Assembly (NCBI GenBank): GCA_023227835.1
Contig: JALOCI010000097.1
Location: 1-5,235 of the forward strand
DNA length: 5,235 nt
Reading direction: 5' to 3'
DNA from: Bacteroidales bacterium
Lineage (GTDB): Bacteria > Bacteroidota > Bacteroidia > Bacteroidales > UBA932
In this document: positions 1 to 3,971 of the stretch, piece after piece
Numbering within the stretch: the first letter of the stretch is position 1
How the letters are laid out: every line of letters starts with the position of its first letter
The notes under the pieces: generated by a model
Database searches by the model: none
What the model saw: the letters and a program-made list of their open reading frames with translations, nothing else
What the model was told of the DNA's origin: nothing
Translations under genes and position numbers: made by a program

Positions 1-535
1 CCGTGGTCAGGTCGTCGGCCTCGTAACTGGAGACCGCCCGCTTGTACTGCTCCAGGACGATCGCCACCTCGGGCTGGGTCGGGTCGTCGGCGAGGATGCA
101 CGACTCGGCCGGCACGCCCCGGGCCAGGGCCTTCAGGTCGAACCCGACACAGAAGCCGTCGTGCTTGACCGCCCGATCGGTCAGGGCGCGCTGGGCGCCC
201 TTGGTGATCGTCCGGCGCTCCAGCTCGTGCACGATCTTGCCGCTCGTGGCGCCGTTGTCCAGGCGGACGGCCTCCACGCGGCGCTCGTCCACCGTGCCCG
301 GCTGCCCGATCTTGATCGTGGAGCGGACCGCGCGCAGGTAGGCGCCGCGCGGATCGATCCGAACCCAGCCGAGGTCCTGGTCGATCCCGTGGGCGTCGGC
401 CTGGGCGTGGCACATGTCGATCGCGGCCGCGGTGCTGTTCCAGAACACGAGCACGCCGAGGAGCGGGTGGTCCTCCTGCTGCTGGGCGTTCGCTTTCTTC
501 AGGGCGTCCATGGTCTGGCGTTGGGTGTCGTTCAT
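1..535 (-). CDS. Hypothetical phage-type protein, C-terminus beyond left edge
   Basis: The frame opens at ATG 535-533 and stays open for 178 codons to the window edge, so the 3' end is missing. The start is well supported: AAAAGGAG lies at 542-549, six bases upstream, just after a GC-rich hairpin. The N-terminus is MNDTQRQTMDALKKA. A hydrophobic, probably beta stretch with LGVLVFWNS follows (residues 26-34). Next come a short alpha region (36-50), IDPRGAYLRAVRS (60-72), VRLDNG (90-95) and IVHELERRTITKGAQRAL (101-118). There are no signal peptide, membrane segment or catalytic motifs that I can name. The pattern of an aromatic beta strand, a D-P-x-x-A-[YF]-x-R-A segment and a later HELxR segment reminds me of the DUF6744 family of phage and bacterial proteins, but that is memory-based and weak. 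It is the last gene of the unit that starts at the promoter near 988-1016, 45 bases after the stop of the 117-residue gene. Confidence 0.8.
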   Translation of the reverse strand, partial: MNDTQRQTMDALKKANAQQQEDHPLLGVLVFWNSTAAAIDMCHAQADAHGIDQDLGWVRIDPRGAYLRAVRSTIKIGQPGTVDERRVEAVRLDNGATSGKIVHELERRTITKGAQRALTDRAVKHDGFCVGFDLKALARGVPAESCILADDPTQPEVAIVLEQYKRAVSSYEADDLTT

Positions 536-552
536 GTTGGGCTCCTTTTCAT

Positions 553-571
553 GGGGCGCTCGCGGCGCCCC
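553..571 (-). promoter_or_regulatory. GC-rich hairpin before RBS (H1)
   Basis: Perfect 7-bp inverted repeat GGGGCGC / GCGCCCC with a 5-base loop. It lies between the stop of the gene ending at 581 and the Shine-Dalgarno site of the gene starting at 535. In the transcript it is followed by ATGAAAAGGAG. There is no U-tract, so it is not a standard intrinsic terminator. It is one of four equivalent elements in the window and could stabilise the message or separate the translation of neighbouring genes. Confidence 0.65.
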
Positions 572-580
572 GGTTGTTAC

Positions 581-934
581 CTACTCGGGGATCGACACGG
601 ACACCGCGGACCCGTCGTTGCGGTAGACCGTGTGGCGCACGGGCGCCGACTTTCCGAACTCGTGCAGGGCCTCGGACAGGGCGAGGGCGAACAGGGCGTC
701 GCTGGCGAGCGGCACGCGGTTCAGGACGGCGCGGCGCGCCTCCTCGTACTTGGCGCCCGCGATCATGGCCTTCAGCTCGGACCGGATGATCACCACGGCC
801 ACCTCGGTGCGGCGCTCGCCCAGGAGGTCGCGGGCCTTGCCGACCGGCGAGCGCGGATCCGCGGTCAGCATGCCGTTGCAGAAGGCGCTCATGAAGCGGT
901 CCGCCAAGGTCTCGATCGTCTGGTTCATGGTCAT
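581..934 (-). CDS. Hypothetical protein, 117 aa
   Basis: I do not recognise this protein. The start at 934 is chosen over the ATG two codons later because AAGGAG (941-946) is six bases from the first and twelve from the second. The sequence looks largely helical for residues 1-95: an N-terminal helix TIETLADRFMSAF, a charged turn (DPRSPVGKARD), then a long VAVVIIRSELKAMIAGAKYEEARRAVL stretch and an alanine/leucine-rich helix near 78-93. A short beta-like tail closes it (HTVYRNDGSAVSVSIP, 101-116). One cysteine (C19), no signal peptide and no convincing membrane span; the VVII run is too short and is followed by charges. It is the first gene after the promoter at 988-1016 and is followed by the gene starting at 535. 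Coding status is supported by the RBS, promoter and uniform high-GC codon use. Confidence 0.8.
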   Translation of the reverse strand: MTMNQTIETLADRFMSAFCNGMLTADPRSPVGKARDLLGERRTEVAVVIIRSELKAMIAGAKYEEARRAVLNRVPLASDALFALALSEALHEFGKSAPVRHTVYRNDGSAVSVSIPE

Positions 935-952
935 CTCGGTCTCCTTGTCGTG

Positions 953-967
953 GGCCGCCTCGCGGCC
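953..967 (-). promoter_or_regulatory. GC-rich leader hairpin before RBS (H2)
   Basis: Perfect 6-bp inverted repeat GGCCGC / GCGGCC with the 3-base loop GAG in transcript sense. It lies in the predicted 5' leader between the promoter at 988-1016 and the AAGGAG of the gene starting at 934. It occupies the same position relative to the RBS as the three other hairpins, although it is in a leader and not between two genes, which argues against a purely terminating role. Confidence 0.6.
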
Positions 968-987
968 TGTTTCGTTCTTACAGTTAC

Positions 988-1016
988 AGCATGCGCCCGA
1001 CCCGGACAGGTGTCAA
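988..1016 (-). promoter_or_regulatory. Sigma70-type promoter P1
   Basis: On the minus strand TTGACA (1011-1016) is a perfect -35 box. Seventeen bases later comes CATGCT (988-993), a poor -10 on its own, but at the same spacing as in P2 and P3 and sharing ATGCTGT with P3. A-tracts upstream (complement of 1019-1026 and 1040-1046) fit UP elements. The predicted start near 981 gives a leader of about 45-50 bases that contains hairpin H2 and the RBS of the gene at 934. The -35 and upstream part are certain as a repeat of P2; the -10 is the weak point, and a TGTAAC further downstream (983-988) has too long a spacer (22). Confidence 0.6.
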
Positions 1017-1047
1017 GGTTTTTTTTCAGCGTTCGGTCGTTTTTTTC
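1002..1047 (-). repeat. 46-bp promoter repeat, copy 1
   Basis: It matches 3480-3525 at 40 of 46 positions by direct alignment without gaps. The differences are one base in a T-run and a block of five bases at about 1029-1033. It holds the -35 box, the first part of the spacer and two A-tracts (T-tracts on the plus strand). Both copies point the same way and feed minus-strand genes. Confidence 0.85.
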
Positions 1048-1050
1048 TGG

Positions 1051-1072
1051 GGCTCGTGGGACCGGCTCGTGG
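1051..1072. repeat. Short direct repeat pair
   Basis: GGCTCGTGG occurs at 1051-1059 and again at 1064-1072, four bases apart, between the end of the metallopeptidase-like gene and the A-tracts of promoter P1. It does not form a hairpin. It may be a protein-binding site or chance in GC-rich DNA. Confidence 0.4.
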
Positions 1073-1075
1073 CGG

Positions 1076-1981
1076 TCACTCGGCGGCGGGCGGGGCGGCG
1101 CCGGCGGCCGCGTCCACGCCCTCGGCCTTGCGGTCGTAGTAGCGCACGCGGGCGCGCCACTCGGCGACCTTGCGCTCGGCCGTGGCCAGGGCGCGCTGCC
1201 ACTCCACGAGCTTGGCGCGGGCGTTCTGCTCGCGTGCCTGGGCCTGCTTGGTGCGGGCGGCTCGGGCCTTGCCCAGTGCAGCGCGGCGGGCCGGCTTGGC
1301 GCGCTCCTGGGCCAGCCGCTTGCGGGCCACGTCCCACAGGTCGGAGGCGGCGTGCATCTCGCTGTGCAGGGCGTCCAGTGTTGGGCACGGATCGCGCGGC
1401 CACTTGGCGCAGCCGGCGCACACGTCGGGGTGGTTCACATGGGCCTCCACGAGCTTGCCGATCCGCTGGCGCTCGGCGTGCGCGGCGTTGACCTCGGCGA
1501 GGATCGCGCGCACCTCGGCGGACTCCTCCTCGGGGGCCAGCGCGGCCGGCGGATCGACGAACCCCCAGGACACGGTCAGGTAGAACGCCTGGGCGTCGAA
1601 CGCGGCCTCCGCAATGGACCGCGCGACCTCGGCGCCATGCTCCACGCTCTTGCGCTTGCCGGTCGGTGTTCGCTTGGCGCTCGGGCCCCACTCGCCGCGG
1701 CGGAACTGCTCCAGGTGCCACAGCTCGTGGGCGGCGATGCTCACCACGTCGCGGGCGCGCTGCACAGCCGGCAGCGGCCTGGAGGTGAACCGCAGCGCCA
1801 CGACGTAGCCGTAGGCCGTGCCGCTCCAGTTCCTGGAGGGCCGGCAGTAGTTGGCGCTCACTGTCCAGCGCGCGGAGTGCGCAGGCTTGATCCCCAGCTC
1901 GCGCAGCACCCAGGTGATCGCAGCGCGCAGCTGGCCGAGGGTCAGACCCTTGTGGAAATTCTCGATCTTGATCTTCTCCAC
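1076..1981 (-). CDS. HExxH metallopeptidase-like protein with charged helical tail
   Basis: A 301-residue protein starting at GTG 1981. The start is set by AAAAGGAG about five bases upstream and by hairpin H3 before it; the same frame runs open further upstream only because it overlaps other genes. Residues 82-92 read IAAHELWHLEQ, giving a canonical HExxH zinc site (H85, E86, H89); E118 or H115 in SVEHGAEVA could be the third ligand. The N-terminal region (residues 12-70) suggests an alpha then beta layout as in small SprT- or minigluzincin-type domains. Around 188-199, CAGCAKWPRDPC gives three cysteines that could form a small metal or disulfide site. Residues 205-285 are a long charged Ala/Arg/Lys/Glu helix, likely coiled coil, and the end is Ala/Pro-rich. 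No signal peptide, so it acts in the cytoplasm or in a virion. It is the third gene after promoter P2. The motif is clear; the substrate is unknown, and a structural or catalytically silent role is possible. Confidence 0.85.
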   Translation of the reverse strand: MEKIKIENFHKGLTLGQLRAAITWVLRELGIKPAHSARWTVSANYCRPSRNWSGTAYGYVVALRFTSRPLPAVQRARDVVSIAAHELWHLEQFRRGEWGPSAKRTPTGKRKSVEHGAEVARSIAEAAFDAQAFYLTVSWGFVDPPAALAPEEESAEVRAILAEVNAAHAERQRIGKLVEAHVNHPDVCAGCAKWPRDPCPTLDALHSEMHAASDLWDVARKRLAQERAKPARRAALGKARAARTKQAQAREQNARAKLVEWQRALATAERKVAEWRARVRYYDRKAEGVDAAAGAAPPAAE

Positions 1982-1997
1982 GAGATCTCCTTTTCTA

Positions 1998-2014
1998 GGG
2001 GCGCAGCGCGCCCC
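1998..2014 (-). promoter_or_regulatory. GC-rich hairpin before RBS (H3)
   Basis: Perfect 7-bp stem GGGGCGC / GCGCCCC with a 3-base loop, starting two bases after the stop codon of the 91-residue gene and followed by TAGAAAAGGAG, the RBS of the gene starting at 1981. No U-tract follows. Same architecture as H1, H2 and H4. Confidence 0.65.
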
Positions 2015-2016
2015 GG

Positions 2017-2292
2017 CTACAGCACGCCCAGCGTGGCCAGCACGGCGATCACGTCGCCGGCGTTCGAACCCTCGGGCAGCATGACCCGAACCACCGCGCG
2101 CACGCCGATCCTGCCGTCGTCCTCGATTATCAGATCGGCCTCCTGGTCGTCCCTGCCGTCCACGTGGATCTCGTCCAGGTGCTGCCGCACCGACGGGTGG
2201 CGGCGTTTCGGGAAGCGCCCGTTCACGGCCGGGGCCAGGTTGGCGTTCAGAATGGTGGCCACGTGCACGGTGTTGATCTCGGTGTTCGTCAT
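2017..2292 (-). CDS. Hypothetical protein, 91 aa
   Basis: I do not recognise it. ATG 2292-2290 is preceded by GAGGAGG about five bases upstream, right after hairpin H4. The N-terminal part (TEINTVHVATILNANLAPAVNG) is polar to mildly hydrophobic, followed by a basic patch (RFPKRRHPSVRQH, residues 27-39). An acidic, beta-prone middle comes next (DEIHVDGRDDQEADLIIEDDGRIGVRAVVRVML, 40-72), then a short hydrophobic end (DVIAVLATLGVL). It is rich in predicted beta strands and has no cysteine, signal peptide or membrane span. It is the middle gene between the DpdA-like gene and the metallopeptidase-like gene in one unit, so it may assist one of them, but nothing in its sequence shows that. Confidence 0.8.
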   Translation of the reverse strand: MTNTEINTVHVATILNANLAPAVNGRFPKRRHPSVRQHLDEIHVDGRDDQEADLIIEDDGRIGVRAVVRVMLPEGSNAGDVIAVLATLGVL

Positions 2293-2306
2293 GGGGTCCT
2301 CCTCGT

Positions 2307-2323
2307 GGGGCGCCTCGCGCCCC
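2307..2323 (-). promoter_or_regulatory. GC-rich hairpin before RBS (H4)
   Basis: Perfect 7-bp stem GGGGCGC / GCGCCCC with loop GAG in transcript sense, five bases after the stop of the transglycosylase-like gene and four bases before the GGAGG of the gene at 2292. It is the closest match to H3 and H1 in stem sequence, and its loop equals that of H2. Confidence 0.65.
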
Positions 2324-2328
2324 GGTTG

Positions 2329-3459
2329 CTACTCGTTCACGCGGCGCTCGTAGTCGGCCGCGATCTTCTCGATCTCCTGCTCGGCGCACAGCCGGACCAG
2401 CGACTCCCGCTTGCGCAGCGTGGTGGACACGTCGCCCCCGCGGAGCCGACCGTCCCGGACGGTGCCGACCGTGAACTCCAGCCACGCGGCGTCGAGCGCC
2501 TGCTCGACCACCGGGTGCAGGTAGCGATCGTCCTCCTGGAGCCAGGACGACGGGTCGCGCAGCAGCTCGGCGCGGTCGCCCAGATCGGCGATCGCCACCG
2601 CGTCGGCGAACGCGCGCAGCATGCTGGGGGTCATCCACGCTGCCGGGTCGGCGATCGCGTCGGTGTAGTCGGTGCCCTCGATCTCGTACCAGGCCTCGGG
2701 CTCCAGTTCCTCGCGGATCTCGTCCTGGATCCTGGTGAGGGGGCGCACGCCCGAACCGCGGCCCACGAGCGCCTTCAGGCGGCAGCTGTCGGCGAACAGC
2801 TCCACCGCGGGAGCGGCGGCGCGGATCGCGTCCACGATCGCGTCCCAGCTCGCGGCGCTCGGCCCGAGGCCCAGCAGGTGCAGGCGGGCGATCGGGCGGG
2901 CGGCGAGGAGGGCCACGATCGCGGCGGTCGGCGTGGTGCCCTTTTTCATCGGGACCGCGCGCACGTAGTCGGTGCAGCCCAGGACCTCGGACACGGCCGC
3001 GTCGAAGTCGGCGAGGGACCGCGCACCGCCCTGGAGCGGGACCAGCACGTTGGCGCCGAGGGCGCGCACCGCGTCCACCGCGCCGCGGAACTGGGCGAGG
3101 CGGGCGAGGGTCGCGTCCTGGTTCCCGATCTGGTCCGGGGCAACGGCGAACAGCTGCGCGCCGAGGGCCCGCGCGAGCCGCACGTACAGGGCGAGGCGGC
3201 GATCCCACTCGGCGTCGCTGATCGGGCGCACGATCTGGGGGCCGGCCGCCGTGAACTCCACCTCGTTGAAGGCGCCGCTGTCCAGGAACACCCGCGTCGT
3301 GGTGCCGGCCAGCTGCTCCAGCGCGACGATCGCCGACTCGGTGAGATCCGGCGCCGTGACGCCGAGATCCTGCCCACCGAGGGCGAGGCCGGCGATCTCG
3401 CCAGCGTGATTCGAACCGCTCCAGAAACTGACCACCCGCGTGCTGTTTTTCGTTTCCAT
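2329..3459 (-). CDS. TGT-fold protein, likely DpdA-type 7-deazaguanine DNA transglycosylase
   Basis: A 376-residue protein with the landmarks of the tRNA-guanine transglycosylase superfamily in order. FLDSGAF (58-64) matches the TGT DSGGF loop with the general-base Asp (D60). APDQIG (107-112) supplies a substrate-contacting Asp (D109). LQGG (142-145) and LHLLGLG (193-199) match the barrel loops before the active site, and FADSC (222-226) offers D224 as the nucleophile. These enzymes swap guanine for a 7-deazaguanine base. In tRNA it is queuine or preQ1; phage and island DpdA proteins place preQ0 or archaeosine-type bases in DNA, which blocks host restriction. The TGT zinc site (CxCxxC...H) is absent: there are only three scattered cysteines (C162, C226, C358). 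About 130 C-terminal residues (from 240) look helical and acidic and are not part of the core. It is first in its unit, with a probable leaderless message. Superfamily fairly sure; DNA versus tRNA substrate is inferred. Confidence 0.72.
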   Translation of the reverse strand: METKNSTRVVSFWSGSNHAGEIAGLALGGQDLGVTAPDLTESAIVALEQLAGTTTRVFLDSGAFNEVEFTAAGPQIVRPISDAEWDRRLALYVRLARALGAQLFAVAPDQIGNQDATLARLAQFRGAVDAVRALGANVLVPLQGGARSLADFDAAVSEVLGCTDYVRAVPMKKGTTPTAAIVALLAARPIARLHLLGLGPSAASWDAIVDAIRAAAPAVELFADSCRLKALVGRGSGVRPLTRIQDEIREELEPEAWYEIEGTDYTDAIADPAAWMTPSMLRAFADAVAIADLGDRAELLRDPSSWLQEDDRYLHPVVEQALDAAWLEFTVGTVRDGRLRGGDVSTTLRKRESLVRLCAEQEIEKIAADYERRVNE

Positions 3460-3465
3460 GCTTTC

Positions 3466-3494
3466 AATCTATCACCGGGCCGGACAGGTGTCAA
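3466..3494 (-). promoter_or_regulatory. Sigma70-type promoter P2, probably giving a leaderless message
   Basis: Minus strand: TTGACA (3489-3494), 17-base spacer, then TAGATT (3466-3471) with TGA directly before it, which makes an extended -10. A-rich tracts at 3496-3503 and 3518-3524 (T on the plus strand) fit UP elements. The -10 ends six bases before the ATG of the transglycosylase-like gene (3459), so transcription should begin at or next to the A of the ATG. No good Shine-Dalgarno site lies before that ATG (only GAAAG, one base away), which agrees. Confidence 0.8.
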
Positions 3495-3525
3495 GGTTCT
3501 TTTTCATGTGCCGGTCGTTTTTTTC
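3480..3525 (-). repeat. 46-bp promoter repeat, copy 2
   Basis: The partner of 1002-1047, 40 of 46 positions identical. The conserved parts are the 19 bases covering the -35 box and early spacer, and the 14 bases that hold the distal A-tract (GTCGTTTTTTTC on the plus strand). The 5-base block between the two tracts has changed completely while its length is kept, which suggests that spacing matters. Confidence 0.85.
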
Positions 3526-3536
3526 CTGATCTCATT

Positions 3537-3567
3537 ACCCCGATCTGCGCGCCGCACACCCCGATCT
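3537..3567. promoter_or_regulatory. Paired ACCCCGATCT sites, 21 bp apart
   Basis: ACCCCGATCT occurs at 3537-3546 and again at 3558-3567, a period of 21 bp, or two turns of the helix, in the 183-bp region between two divergent genes. That phasing would put two bound proteins on the same face of the DNA, upstream of both P2 and P3. No other copy was noticed in the window. The regulator is unknown. Confidence 0.5.
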
Positions 3568-3593
3568 TTCTTGCTTGCCGCTGTCGTTTTTCC

Positions 3594-3622
3594 TTGACCG
3601 CTATCCGGTGCGGCCTTATGCT
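3594..3622 (+). promoter_or_regulatory. Sigma70-type promoter P3
   Basis: TTGACC (3594-3599), 17-base spacer, TATGCT (3617-3622). It shares TTGAC-x3-CT-R-TCCGG in register with P1 and P2, and GTCGTTTTT just before the -35 resembles the distal tract of those promoters. The predicted start near 3629 leaves a leader of only about 14 bases, which is little more than the AGGAGG Shine-Dalgarno site (3630-3635) of the gene at 3643. Confidence 0.75.
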
Positions 3623-3642
3623 GTCTCCCAGGAGGCAACACC

Positions 3643-3966
3643 ATGAACACCGAGAACAGCACCCGCACCCAGTACGCCCTGAACATGGAGCGCGCCGCGT
3701 TCCTCGCGTCCTCGGATTCCTACCGCGCGATGCAGGCGGCCAAGGTCGCTGCGGCCGTCGCCCTGGGGCAGCTGCGCCACCACCAGGCGGCGCTCGCCGA
3801 GATCGACGGCTCGCCGGTCTGGGCCGATCCGGCAGTCTCCTGCCGCTGCCGCCTCCTCGTGTCGCTGTGGCTGTCCAAGTACGGCCGGGCGTTCGACCTC
3901 GCCGAGGTCCTGGAGCAGCAGGCCCGTGGCGAGCACACCAGCGCCACGGTGCGCGCCGCGGCGTAG
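3643..3966 (+). CDS. Hypothetical protein, 107 aa, divergent small gene
   Basis: The only plus-strand gene. I do not recognise the product. Evidence for coding is strong: promoter P3, a full AGGAGG seven bases before the ATG and high-GC codon use. The protein is mostly helical: residues 12-53 form an Ala-rich amphipathic run (ERAAFLASSDSYRAM, KVAAAVALGQLRHHQAALAEI), then a turn with CRC (67-69) and a second helix pair (LLVSLWLSKYGRAFDLAEVLEQQ, 71-93). No signal peptide; the LLVSLWL segment is too short for a membrane span. Its N-terminus MNTENSTR resembles METKNSTR of the divergent transglycosylase-like protein (6 of 8 residues). Its stop lies five bases from the stop of the convergent membrane-protein gene, leaving no room for a terminator. 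The position next to a divergent promoter pair could suit a small regulator, but no helix-turn-helix is evident. Confidence 0.82.
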   Translation: MNTENSTRTQYALNMERAAFLASSDSYRAMQAAKVAAAVALGQLRHHQAALAEIDGSPVWADPAVSCRCRLLVSLWLSKYGRAFDLAEVLEQQARGEHTSATVRAAA

Positions 3967-3971
3967 GACCG

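Noticed and set aside
163..192. CTTGACCGCCCGATCGG resembling promoter P3
   Set aside because: It lies inside a coding region on the opposite strand and has no -10-like hexamer at 16-18 bases (the sequence there is GCGCTG).
532..552. Six-codon ORF (ATG at 552) whose stop overlaps the ATG of the gene at 535
   Set aside because: It arises from the AAAAGGAG Shine-Dalgarno site itself, has no RBS of its own and follows directly after hairpin H1.
1034..1047. T-tract that could be an intrinsic terminator on the plus strand
   Set aside because: No stable hairpin precedes it and no plus-strand gene runs into it. The same tract recurs at 3518-3525 as part of the promoter repeat, which fits an UP element better.
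1026..1721. A 231-codon minus-strand frame over the metallopeptidase-like gene
   Set aside because: Arg/Gly-rich shadow in a different frame from the HExxH-encoding gene; no RBS.
161..2353. A very long plus-strand open frame of 730 codons
   Set aside because: It lies antisense to five minus-strand genes that each have their own RBS and motifs. It has no RBS, its composition is Gly/Ala/Arg/His/Leu-rich and low in complexity, and its length is an effect of high GC.
1982..3208. An in-frame upstream extension of the metallopeptidase-like gene to 710 codons
   Set aside because: The extra part is Arg/Pro/Gly-rich, overlaps the transglycosylase-like and 91-residue genes in another frame, and a GTG with a strong Shine-Dalgarno site at 1981 explains the start.
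2164..3597. A 477-codon plus-strand open frame
   Set aside because: It is antisense to the transglycosylase-like gene, has no RBS and has a composition typical of a GC-rich shadow frame.
3504..3686. A 60-codon minus-strand frame across the divergent promoter region
   Set aside because: It runs through both promoters and the repeats, begins inside the plus-strand gene and has no RBS.
3616..3936. A 106-codon minus-strand frame opposite the small plus-strand gene
   Set aside because: The plus-strand gene has a promoter and a full AGGAGG site; the minus frame has neither.
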